Below, in pieces: positions 13,256 through 24,690 of a DNA stretch of 64,000 nucleotides (position 1 is its first letter; each line of letters starts with the position of its first letter). The position numbers and the translations under genes are program-made. The DNA is from Trogon surrucura (lineage: Eukaryota > Chordata > Aves > Trogoniformes > Trogonidae). Under the pieces are notes generated by a model that saw only the letters and a program-made list of their open reading frames with translations, did not search any database and was not told the DNA's origin. Where the stretch lies: the NCBI GenBank assembly GCA_020746105.1, contig CM036628.1, positions 1,498,001 to 1,562,000 on the forward strand. Direction: 5' to 3'.

Positions 13256-13270
13256 CCACCAGAGGGGGAG
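13256..13270 (+). promoter_or_regulatory. CTCF-like motif
   Basis: CCACCAGAGGGGGAG closely resembles the vertebrate CTCF core (CCASYAGRKGGCR). One position departs from the usual GGC within the core. CTCF binds such sites to anchor chromatin loops. A single motif match in 64 kb can arise by chance and occupancy cannot be judged. Confidence 0.3.
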
Positions 13271-14140
13271 TGACTATTCCCACCTGCAATATCTAATTGC
13301 AATAAGGATGACGGAAGGGAAGAAGGTAGGGAGCCCAAATCCTTCCTAGTTATCCAAGAAAACTCGAAAGGAGAACCGTGTTGTACAGTTTATGCCGAAG
13401 CGTAGAACAACACACGGATTGCGAGAAGTCCCGCGCAAGAAAGCGACCCAGAGCGATCGGTGACGGTTTTTTTGATCATTTGTGTAAGTACAGAAAAGCG
13501 TTCAAGGCACAGGAGGAAAAAAACAGGATTCAATTTGATGGTGCAAATTGGTTCTTGACTACCTGCCGTAACCCGGATCCAATCACTTCCACGGGGATGA
13601 AAAGGGAAAAAAAAAAAAAGAAGAGAAAAGATAGTGTTCTGACCTATTCTGAAAGGTTGAACCTTGCCTGAAGACTGGTGCTGGACAGTTTGAGGAAAGC
13701 TGTACTGACTGCTGAAAAAAAAACAAAAAAAGAAAAAAGAAAGGCCAAAAGGTACACAAGCCACCTGAATGGTCACCTAGAAGCCAGCAGGATTTTGTCA
13801 CAGAACACTGGACGGGGGGACAACTGCACTTGAGAGCCAAAGCTTGAAGAAATGCTGGATGAGGTTGCATAGTGAAGTCTCACTGTCTTTTGTTCCAGCC
13901 AGGATCATGATTTGGGGAGAAAATAGTGAAAGAGCTGGTCTGGGAATGCTTGAGCTGGACAAAACTGTGCTAAAACCCAAAAAAATGCTGTGAAAAACCT
14001 CAGTGCCCTGACACACCCCACAAATCCACCGCTCTCTATTAAAAAAGCGGGCACTATTAACTATTTTCTTCACCCTTGGTTGCCCACCATAATAACTAGA
14101 TTATACAAATCAGTTGCTGAGACAATGAATCTCCTGAAGC

Positions 14141-14210
14141 ATATATATATATAAAAAAAAATATATATAAAAATATATATATATATAAAAATATATATAT
14201 ATATATAAAA
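14141..14210. repeat. Compound AT microsatellite
   Basis: Blocks of alternating AT are separated by runs of four to nine A. Successive alternating blocks tend to lengthen along the array. This is a typical slippage-prone microsatellite with high hairpin and unwinding potential. No function is implied. Confidence 0.95.
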
Positions 14211-15733
14211 GACTCAAAAGCAGCAGGGGAGACCAAAAAGAAAAAAAACAAACAAAAAACCCACCCTCTTTAAAAACATCCTCTGAAAAATGTTAAGTTC
14301 AGTTTGCCCTGCAGTTCCTTAAGGACCAAGAACAAAAGATAAATATTTAATTGTAGCCCTTCTTTCTACTTGAGTCTTTTTGTCCTCATCTATTTGCATT
14401 TTACAATCGTTTACTTATCGCAATACCTGCCTTTCTATCAGTATATATCGCCCAGTGCCTTGGGCATTCTCGAGCTCTCAGCACTTTTTGTTTGCCAGAA
14501 CAGGATTTTATCAAACTCCCCCAGATGCAGATAAACAGATGAATCTTCCATTCTTCTTTTTCCCCTGGGGTGGCTGGTAAAACACCCAATCTGCTCTCTT
14601 TTGGCTGGATTTGGAAGAATTTCTTAATTCTGACCCCCAAAAAATCTTAAAGTGTCACTTACTCAAAGTCTTTGCAGAATTTTTATTCCTGCTGGTCATT
14701 CTGCAGGAATAAAAGCCAGAGCAACCCCCATGCTGCTGTCAGCGAGGTGGTTTCTGAACCACAGGGGTTTAATTACGGGCAGAAAATGGTTAACTTGAAA
14801 CAGTAATGCTGCGTTTCTCTGGGAATAACGAAGTGGGCAACAATTAAGAGGCCAGTCACGCAATCTCGTACACAGCCCCCTCCACATTTTACCTTTTGTG
14901 CATTTCTTTTCCTACTGTTGGTCACGTTTTCCTGGAATAAATCCCTCTTATGTGGATTAACTTCAAATATAGCTTAGAATTGTGGCAGGTGTTCTCATTT
15001 TTGTCATGCCCTCGCCTTCCCTCCTCTATTTTCTCTGCAAAACACCCCCGGGCCAAAGCTTTACAAGAGCTCTACCAAAGTGGGCTTTGCCTTGCTCCAA
15101 GCGCCTATGACAGTCATGCAGTTGGTCCTTAATAAAGATGATTTTTCTCCATCTCGCTGCACTTCTTCTCAACGCCGGGTTACACTTGAAGGGCGACGGT
15201 TGTCTCGGGTTATAACTGCAATTCCCTTTCCTCCAGAAGATCACAGCTTCCTCGTTCCAGCAACGCCTCTCTTGGCTTTGCTGTTTAATGAAAGACACAG
15301 CGATGAAAACCACTTTCTTCACTTTAACCTCTGCTCTGAGCCACCGCTGACAAATGGCGTCGTGTTCTCTTCTTTCCTTGTCGAAGCTCAGGGCTGGGAT
15401 GTTGACTCAACTCTGACGGACATTCTGTGATTCCCCAGCACCCTCCCAGGGGAGGGGAAACGGGGAAAACAGCAAGAGAAACTTGGAGCGTGGAAAAAAA
15501 ACCACCCTCGGATCAGTTAAATGAAAAAAAAAGAAGATTAGACTAACAATAACTAAATAATAACTAAATACAGGCATATATGAGTATGTAAATATATCTA
15601 AAGATACAAGAGAATATGTTAATATGGAAATCACACCTTCCGGATGGCAACTAGGTCCCAAGCAGAGAAGTCCCAGGCTGGACTTGGCAGCAGACAGAAG
15701 GCCAAAGCACCAATAATAGTGACAAAAAAAGCC

Positions 15734-15753
15734 AAAAAAAAAAAAAAAAAAAA
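15734..15753. repeat. Poly-A run (20)
   Basis: Twenty consecutive A residues are flanked by two GCCAAAA-like copies (GCC before, GGCCAAAAAA after). It could be the tail of an old retroposed sequence, but the upstream DNA matches no element I recognise. Confidence 0.85.
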
Positions 15754-17926
15754 GGCCAAAAAACCACCTTTGGGCAGCTACACCACTCTCACCCAGGGAG
15801 GTGGATAGAAGGTGACCCGACCTTAACAAAGGGTGCTCCTTGTCAGCACGAAATCAGGAACACTGGCAGGGCAGGGAGAGCTGAGGAACAGCTGATGTTG
15901 ACCCTCCCACCACAGCTGGAACTAAAGCCCCAGAGCTCATCTTGGAGGCCCTTTTATACCAAGCACCATGGGAAGGAATGCTGCCATTGGTCCTTCTGGG
16001 TCACCTGACCCATCCTCTCCTCCCCATAGGCACAGCTGCCCCCTCTCCCCCATTGGGATGGCGAAAGGCTTCAGGTGGTCCCACAAAATGTTTTATCCTT
16101 GTTCTTTCAAAGCAGAACATCCCTAAAAAAATCTCAGAGAGCCACCTCATCTCCTCCCTGGCGCTCACACACGTCTCCACGTACCAAAACGCCTCCAACC
16201 CACCGCATCCTCCCGTGGCAGGGTCAGCCCCGTAGATGTTTAGCGGGCGAGGAAAAGAGGTTCGGAAGGAAAAGCCTCAGGTCCCACAGCACAGCCGTGG
16301 TTCTTCTCCTCACAGACCTCCAAGGCTCGATGTCCACCATCTCTTTCATGATGGCTGATGGTTTCCAAACGCTCTCCCAGCAAAACGACGTGGGGCAGTC
16401 AACAGGAGCAGACTTCACCCTTCTCTCGTGGTGCCACAGCACCGCACCAGCCTGGCTCCTTCTCCGAAAACCTCCTCCAGGTGGTAAAATCATAGAGTAC
16501 TTTGTTTTTCACAAAGGAGATCTGCACAAAGCAGCTCAAAGGAGGTTTGGTGGGTTTTTTTTTTCAATGCAATGTAGAGCTCTACCCCTAGTGCTCATCG
16601 TTTCGTCAAATTTCGAATCAAACACTTAAGACTCCAGCGCGCGGCTCCTAAATCGGGTGACAGAAAGTGTATGTTCAGAGAAAACACGGTGGAGACGTGC
16701 AGCGAATGTACTCAGCACCTGACCTTTCCAGTGCGATGTCGATGGATGTGGAATTCCACCTGGAGCCCCGAATAATACCAGGAGACCTCCTGAGCTGCGA
16801 TGTCTCCGTTTCTAAGCGATGCATCCGTCACAGCTTATAGCAAAAAATGGCTTTTACGGGTGGGGGTAGCAGCAGGGAGACGCTGCAGCGTTGCTCTCTG
16901 GCAGCCTGCAGAAAGGTAATGATGCACCGAGGGGCTAACTCGGGTTCATCACAATATAAACGGGTATTTGTGCCTATCGGTGCTGAAAGAGGAGGAATTG
17001 TAGCAAATCTTCTAAGCAAAATTGTAGATTTGAGCCTAAATACAACATAGCTGGTCGGCGTGCGTTTGCAGGGCTACAGAAAGAAATCCCAGGGATTGAA
17101 ATGTGTCTGCTCCAGCGTTATTTTCTGATAGGAAGCTTTTTCAGCAGAATGCTGAGATTTCGGGGGTATGTTTTTACTTCCCGCAGGGTTCATTTCGTTG
17201 CCTAAAAATGAGGTTTTCCAGTCTAGGCTGGTCATCTAAGCTTGCTCTCTAGAGAGGGCGATGGCAAAGAGGCCGAGGGGCAGTTCCAACAATTAAATGT
17301 TGCTTCAGATTTTTGCATTTGGCTTTTTTTTTTTTTTTTTAAATTGGAACTGAGAAAGCAGTACATCAAACATCTGCCGTGGCAGCTCAGAACGGTGCCG
17401 GGGTCAATTAGTATTTGTACGCTTCCCTTTTAAATTCATTTTTGACCCGTGCTGGGAGAGGATATGTACATTAACAGAAGTTGGAGGACATTTGAAGTGA
17501 AGCCTGGTGCTCAGAACTCAGTCGGAGAAGGGAAATAGTAACGGCTGACCCAAGCCTCCACTCAATATTAGCAGAAAATCCAAATATAGAACTGAGCACG
17601 CAAAGACTGAGAATTACTCATAAAACTTATCTGATGAATAACCTCCCGGAAAAGAATGGGTGTATCTGAGAAAACTGCAAGCTGTTCACAGAACATCTGG
17701 AAGCAGAAATAAGGAGGTGAAATCACTGAGCAAATTATTCGCTCGGCTCTCGTTGCATTGTTTGAACCGCTGCAGAACTGTATCCAAGTTTTAAGTAAAT
17801 GTTAATTGTGTCCCCTTTTCCAGCTTCGCTTTACATTGCGCTAAGAAATTAAATGTCACAATGTGCTCTCTGAGAAATGAAGCTCTCTTCAAGTCTTTTA
17901 AATTCCTAATCGTATTGCGCTTAAAT

Positions 17927-17952
17927 GTTATTCCTTCAACTGAAGGAATAAC
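17927..17952. other. Perfect 12-bp inverted repeat, 2-bp spacer
   Basis: GTTATTCCTTCA and TGAAGGAATAAC are exact reverse complements separated by AC. The pairing does not extend beyond the arms. It could be a dyad binding site, a cruciform-prone site or chance. The surrounding 17.8-18.0 kb DNA is moderately AT-rich and free of recognised repeats. Confidence 0.8.
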
Positions 17953-19461
17953 TCAATGAAATACCCTATATTTCATCAAAAATCTCTATTTCACCAATCT
18001 CTACTTTCATCACATCAATTTTCTATTCCACTTTATCTCATTGGAACACCAGAAATTCATCCCACTGCTTGTAACTGCTGTCAGAAATCAGTCCTAAACT
18101 TTCTCAGCTTCTGTTTTATTTGATTTTTTTTTGTTTTTTCAATCAAGCAACAGCATCTGAAACATTTCACCCCTACAGAAAATCATTGAAGACAGTGAAA
18201 AAAACACTTTTTCTTGTTTTTTTGCCAATGTCCATGGATACCATCAAGACGTATTTCTCCTGGGGGTGCATGTGCCGAAGGACTGGTACCCAAACGAGAG
18301 GCGCTCTGGGCGCCTGCGCGGGCTGTCGCGCCTACAAACGGCGCAGCAGGTTATTGAAGGATGGGAAACTGCTGCTCCAACTTTAATTGCTACCAACCTG
18401 GCTTCAAAGCCCCCAAGTCGGCCTTGAATTTCCATAAACCTTGGAAAAACACACTGTCTACTTGTGCCACTGGTGGAACTATGGTTGACTTGTCTTTCTC
18501 TCTATATATATATAAATTAAAGTGTAATGCCCAGTAAAATTCATATTAAATTTAAAACACCTGGAATGACTAGGAATACAATTTCTGTGGCATTAACTCA
18601 GTGCCACATGGCTTACGATCAAGCCCAATTTGATTAATGCTCTAAATATTTAACATGAATGAATAAATAAAAGAACGGATGAAAAAAACCCAACATTTCC
18701 TCTATTTATCTCTTTTTTTTTCACATCTGCTTGTTGGAAAACTTAACCAAAGAAGAATGCCAGGGACCTGCCTCCAGCAACTTCATTGCTGCGCTGCAAT
18801 TTTTCTCCTTCCGCTCCTCAGGAGGGATCATTAACGTGAAACGCTGGGGGACAGGCCAGCGATCCCGCATCACTCACTTGGACAGAGAGCAATTATTTCT
18901 CGTCTCATTGGCTCCTCCCGAGCAGGGCTCGGTTCGCAGATGGTTCAAGGATCCACCCGGCAGAGGAAAGGTGCTGGGGTTTTACCCACCAGCTGCTCGT
19001 CTCCGCCCCAGAGCACCGCGTCCCGCTGGACCAGCATCAGTTGGGCAGATGCTGAGGAGTAAAAGATGAGCTAAGAGCAGTTTCCTAATGATCTGCATCC
19101 TCTAAGACCCAGAGGCAGGTACAGCGATCAGGTCTGCGAGTGCTACGGTGCTCTGCCTAGAGAGCTCAGCGTGACTAATTGGTTATTACTTACAATTGCT
19201 TATTATTGCTATCTCACTCCAAGGTCCCACATTGTTGCCGTCCTCGTCTGGGTGGAAACTCGCACCGAAGAGAACCGGTGACAGATGTGACGCAAAAGCA
19301 CAGAACTGCATCGAAGCCTCCGCTTCGCCCTAAGCACGTTACCGGTGGAATCTTGACCACATCACGACGGGGGAACCCCCGGGATTTCCACGGGGTAAGG
19401 GGCACACCCCCTGCCCCTCGGCCTCTTTTGACCGCTCCGGCTGCAGGAGGGGATGCTCCTT

Positions 19462-20012
19462 CACAGAATCACAGAATGTTCGGGGTTGGAAGGGACCTCA
19501 AAAGATCATCCAGTCCAACCCCCCGCCAGAGCAGGATCACCTACAGCAGAGCGCACAGGAACGCGTCCAGGCGGGTTTTGAATGTTTCCAGAGAAGGAGA
19601 TTCCACACCCTCCCTCGGGAGCCTGTTCCAGTGCTCGGTCACCCTCACTGTGAAAAAGTTTTTCCTCATATTTTTATGGAACCTCCTGTGTTCCAGCTTC
19701 CACCCATTGCCCCTTGTCCTGTCAGTGGATGCCGCTGAAAAGAGCCTGGCTCCGTCCTCCTGACATTCCCCCTTGACATATTTATAAACATTAATGAGGT
19801 CACCCCTCAGCCTCCTCTTCTCCAAACTAAAGAGCCCCAGCTCCCTCAGCCTTTCCTCATAAGAGAGATGTTCCACTCCCTCCATCATCCCAGTTGCCCT
19901 GTGCTGGGCTCCCTCCAGCAGCTCCCTGTCCTTCTTGAGCTGAGGGGCCCAGAACTGGACACAACATTCCAGATGTGGCCTCACCAGGGCAGAGCAGAGG
20001 GGCAGGTCCTTC
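19462..20012 (-). mobile_element. CR1 LINE, 5'-truncated copy
   Basis: The element reads on the minus strand and ends at 19462 with the CR1 tail (TTCTGTGATTCTGTGA on the element strand), preceded by the GGTTGGACTGGATGATC block. Upstream it encodes the C-terminal part of the CR1 ORF2 protein. About 550 bases are present of an element that is several kilobases long when complete, as expected for target-primed reverse transcription that stopped early. The right boundary is approximate, because similarity fades near 20010. Confidence 0.95.
19541..19990 (-). pseudogene. CR1 ORF2 C-terminal fragment (RT protein)
   Basis: This is a fragment of the CR1 endonuclease/reverse-transcriptase polyprotein. 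About 149 residues remain, all downstream of the catalytic RT motifs. Recognisable family segments in order are LVRPHLECC, the [23 protein letters not shown] block, [24 protein letters not shown], and [13 protein letters not shown] before the stop. The frame is open throughout with no frameshift, so the copy is not among the oldest here. It lacks the endonuclease, the YxDD active site and any start, and cannot be functional. The open frame continues about 100 codons upstream into unrelated flanking DNA by chance. Confidence 0.93.
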
Positions 20013-21382
20013 GGGACCCCACCGCCGGCGTGGGGTGAGTTGGGGCAGCGAAGCACCAAAGAGCAGTCCCAGGGCAGGAGGAAGATGACGACGACCTGTC
20101 TGTCACTAATTAAGAGCTCAAGACCGCACAGTGTGAGCATTAAAGGCCACGGGAAGCTCGGCCTGTTAGAGCTGAGGTCTGCACACCCACCCCCTGCCCA
20201 CTTATCTCTCCTTTTACCCTTCCCCAGGAATGCCGAACGTCCCCCGAGGCTGAGACCCGCCGTCTGCCTGCAGCACCCTCCCCTTCCCACCCTGCCCTGC
20301 CCTTGCTTCCCTCCGGATTCTCCCTAGTTCATCTGTAAAATATTTTTTTTAGTGGAGGGAGGGGGGGTGGCGAGTCTCCACCCCGTCCTCGTTTCCTTCA
20401 GAGCCACGATGGAGCCGTCCTCGCAGCCCTTGGAAGGAAACTGGCAGCTTCACAATGACGCGTTATCAGCCCCGGCCACGTAAATATTTCTCATAGATGG
20501 GGCCCTGATGTCAGTTCCCATCACGCCGCTTGGGACCGCGCCGCCTCGCTCTCCTTCTCCAAGTCAATCCTGAGGTGATTTGGGGTCCATCAGCCGCCCG
20601 AAGGGGCACTTAGAAGCCAAAATTGAGTGTAAACGACCAAACAAATCCATGCACAGCACCAGATCCTGAACCTGGAAATGGTTTATAAAGCTCCTGCTTT
20701 CCCGCTCCGTCTCGTCTCTCACAGCAGCAGCACAGATTCAGGTCTCCCCTCCAAAAGCAGCTCGGATATTATCGCTTATTCCCACCTCTGACGGAGCTTC
20801 GAATCGTTTCCTCACCTGTCAAATGAAAGCCCTGGTCCCGAAGCAGGGGACTCGCTCAGACAAGGCTGTCCCTGTGTGGATCTGCCCGGACAGGGCTCAT
20901 CCCCAGCCAGGGCTGCTCTACTTAGTGGTGGCACAGAGATGGAAATTTCCAGACAAATGGGAACAGTTCTCATCATTTTAATAATCTAGCACTACTAGCA
21001 GCACAGGTATAGATATTTTTAAAAGGTGATTTTATCATGATGGCATCAGTATCAGAGAATGTGTTTTTCCTGAGGCTAGACAGCAGAGAAGGGGAAATAT
21101 TGTGTTTCCTTGGCTACCTTTCATCTGCCTTGAAAATTATGATTTTCCTTTATTAGCTGGTTTCACCGGTTACTGCAAGTAAAATAACACATCCTAAGCC
21201 CAGTTAATAACTCGTATGTTGGTGGCCTCTCCAGTTTTAATCTCTTCTCCCCACAGATGGGGAGAATGTTTCCTGCTTTCTGTGCTCCCGGTTCCCTCCT
21301 TCTCCCCACGTTCCTTTTCCCCTCACCGACCGCTGCACTTTGAACCAGGAAATATTTGTTTGTTAGGGGAAGAAAATATTTT

Positions 21383-21476
21383 TCAACCAGCCTACTAACC
21401 AACCAACAAACCAACCAATCAACCAACCAACTGACCGACCAAGCAACCAAGCAACCAAACCAACAAACCCCAACCA
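21383..21476. repeat. Degenerate (AACC)n tetranucleotide array
   Basis: About 20 units of AACC/AACA/AAGC/GACC are strung together with frequent substitutions. The open frames across it on both strands (an NQQT-rich one on plus, a W/L/V-rich one on minus) are products of the repeat and not genes. The interruptions suggest an old array no longer prone to slippage. Confidence 0.9.
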
Positions 21477-23244
21477 GATATTGCTCAGCTGATGGGCAAC
21501 AGAACAGATTTTGGCTAGTTGCTGGAAAAGGACTCATCAAATTTGACCTGAAAATCATCAACAGCTTAAAACAGCGTAAGAACCTGCCTCAAGGCTGGGA
21601 ACAGGGAAAGAAGATGCAACAAGCTATGTCCTCTTGACACATACTGAGCTAATTCAATAATACTATTGTTCATATCAGAGCATAAAGGGATAATCTAATT
21701 TTTTTTGCTGCTCTTTTAGACGCAATAGTTTTAAATAAACACTGTTATTGCCCTTAAATAACCATTATCTCCTTCAACCCGCTGTCTAAGTCCAGCCAGC
21801 TCAGACATGCTGTGCTCACGGGCCGAGGCGGCAGACAAGACTGCAGCGAACTGTCACGGGGGAAAGAATACTCGTTTTTGTCCTTCAGACTGCAGGAAAA
21901 GAACCTGCAGGTCCACTGAAAATTACTTTTCAGAGGGTCAGGTCCTTCGCTGTCAAAATTCTTGATGTTTTGTCTGTTTGGAGGGGTGGAAGCAAACACT
22001 GGGTTTCGTACGTGCTCTGCTAACGCCAATGCACTCTTTCTCTCTACCGGCAATCTTGTGAAAATCAATTTCTGTCTGAAAAGATCATTCCTGCTGTTGC
22101 TATCAGCTCCTGCCATATTTCAGGTGAATGAGAAGGGCCTGTCGTTGCTTTCCCCGGGTCATGCTGCCTCTTCTGGCCCCTGTGCACCCTGTGGGCCCTC
22201 TTCAAGCACGAATGGTCCAGTCTGTTTCTCTAAATAACTCCTCGGTCCCTCACCCGTTTGGCCCCAGGGACTCCCACACCCTCTTTATTTCTGTAGATAC
22301 TCAGAAAAAGGTGCTGGGTTTCACACAAAGTCACCAGATTGTCCAGGATCCCATCAGCGATTCCCAGCATAATCCTTCTCTTGACGGGGCGTTTAAAAAT
22401 ACAATTATTTATAAACAGCACGCAAATGCTGCCATTTTAAAAATATTTGTTCCACGACACTTACTGACGACTCAACATTTCCCATCCTTCCCTTTCCAGT
22501 AAGTTTTAGACAAGAACAGGCTGCCCTTCCTGCTGGAAATCCTGTTGTGTCTTCAGTGACCTTGTCTTCTCCCTTCCTCTCCAAGGATCCACCAAGGAGG
22601 GAGGGAAAGTTGTTGGGGTGATGGAACCCCATGTTCGTTCATGCCGGGGCTAGACTTTAAAATACAGACAGCAGCCTTGAGCCACGTCTGTTGAGGTTTT
22701 CGTGTCAGGCCACAGAACACAGACAATGACACGGATGCTGCCTACCAAAATGAAGAGCCGTGAAGCTCTGAGGAGCCCCCGGCGCCCGCAACCCAGCCGG
22801 GCTCCGCCAAGAGGCGCAGATGCGATCGGAGCAGGGGACAGCCCCTCGCTGTCGGTCACATCTGGGAACAAGGCAAAGCTTGGCTGCAGTCGAGAGAAGC
22901 TTCAGGGACCACCGACTGCTCCTTGACACAGCTCGCCTGACACGATCCCGTCACGACAGCAGGTACTTTGGCAGCAGGAGGGAAACTGCAGGAGCAGAAC
23001 TCAATATATTCGGGGCGTGGATTTGCTCATCTTCGGCGTAAGAGCGCGTTAGCTGTTTAACAAATCACAGCGCCATGACACAGTGATAAAAACTTTAAAA
23101 ATTTGATGTATTTTCAACCTTTATATTATGATGATGCCTTTTATTTTTTTTCTGTCTGACCATTATTTTCTCTAATGACTGAATCCACGTAATTCTCACT
23201 AGAACTCTGCCTTTGGATTTTTATGGAGCTGTTTCCTTTAATAA

Positions 23245-23445
<201 letters not shown>

Positions 23446-24573
23446 TAAATAAATGTTGCATTGCATTTGGTAATTGCAGTAAAATATCGTTTGCCTATGT
23501 TGTTGCAAAACACAGAACCTCAGAAGGAAAAGCCTCATTTCATCTCCTGGGAGCACAGAACCGTTCTTGCTTCGGAGGGTGTGTTAGTGACCTGGTGGAT
23601 GCTCAAGCTGATGGACAAGGTGGGTGTCCCCTGCAGAATGAAGCCCCGTGGTGTTCTGTGAGCTCTTGCTAAAGCTGTTCGCTGCTCTGGAACACTCTCC
23701 CCGAAGGGCCGCGTGGGACGTCTTCTGCTGCAGCCAAAAGCCGACTGCAGGAGCGCTGAGACGGTCCCACGGGAGTCGCAAGATTGAGAAACTTGGCTGC
23801 GTAAATCAAATCCCAATTATTAGAAGCAAACGTGACACGGACGCTACTGGAAGTAAATACAGGGAGATTGCAAAGGTGAAGGTCAAACACAGGTCCCTGA
23901 AGGAGCTGCCAGGGGGTTGTTTTTAGCAAGCAGCTCTTCCACTCAGGAAATCCTCAGGTACTTGGCTACTGAAAATAAAGGTTGCCACGTCCATTATAGT
24001 TTTTGGGAGACCGTGTCGTCCTTGGATAGGAGGCAGGTATAAATGCAGATTATTCCTTTTGGGATTCTAAGATAACCAAGTGCACGATTGTGCTCGCACT
24101 TTCTTTTTAAGCTTCCTGAACTACTTTGCTGAGGCTTTATTGAAATGCCATTCCGTTCCGTTTGACCCGCTGTCACCCTATTGTCACATAAATTGGGAAT
24201 AAGTCTGACACACTTAAAACGCTCCAGAGCAGCTTCTGATTTCTTAAGCCTGCTCCAAGGTGATAAGACAACGCGCTGAACCCCGTGTTAATTTTGCCTC
24301 GAGGCGATTTGGTGCAGATGGCCCCGCATGCAACATTTCAAGCCTGAGTATTCTTCGAGCTGTCACCGAGGCTCTTCTCGGCAGCTACGACGGCTGGAAA
24401 CTTCATTTCACCCTTAGGTGAAGACTCTCGTGCAGCCTCACCTCTGCAGAAACTGTGATCACGGAGGAAGTAATTTTCACAGAAGGAGGAAATTCATGTC
24501 ATGCAGTAAGGGAGCCAAAAGTTTTAGGTACTCTTCCGAACGGCGCTCTACCTACGTTTCGTTTTTGCAGGGC

Positions 24574-24690
24574 AGACCATTTAACCTCTCTACCTGTTTG
24601 TCCTCACCCCTAAAATGAGGAAGGCAGGACTGACCCAGTTCTTCTTTCAGCGTCGGTTTCAAAGCATTTTGAAGCCGCTAAATAAAAGGC
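24574..24690 (+). mobile_element. Probable MIR/CORE-type SINE relic
   Basis: The segment starts near CATTTAACCTCTCTACCTG, continues with TCCTCACCCCTAAAATGAGG and ends near AAAGCATTTTGAAGCCGCTAAATAAAAGGC. This order matches the CORE and 3' part of MIR-like SINEs (TTAACCTCTCTGTGCCTCAGTTTCCTC, TGTAAAATGRGG, AAAGCRCTTTGA). Amniote genomes keep old copies of these, sometimes as regulatory DNA. Divergence is high. Confidence 0.5.

Larger units (their letters stand above)
12501..19461. other. Non-coding, no gene recognised
   Basis: No coding exon is seen. The stretch contains A runs at 13607-13619 and 15734-15753, a T run of 17 at 17324-17340, an AT microsatellite at 14141-14210, a CTCF-like motif at 13256-13270 and a perfect palindrome at 17927-17952. 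Two nearly tandem copies of AATAACTAAAT occur at about 15547-15569. The 184-codon frame at 16075-16629 shows no recognisable domain. Confidence 0.5.

Noticed and set aside
15734-15960. Poly-A run and following sequence as a possible retropseudogene or LTR
   Set aside because: I found no parent gene similarity, no terminal repeats and no target-site duplication.
16075-16629. 184-codon plus frame
   Set aside because: No recognisable domain, no good start context or splice signals, and biased residue content. Likely chance.
21163-21561. Minus frame with W/L/V-rich segment resembling membrane helices
   Set aside because: The segment is the translation of the degenerate AACC repeat, not a real membrane protein.
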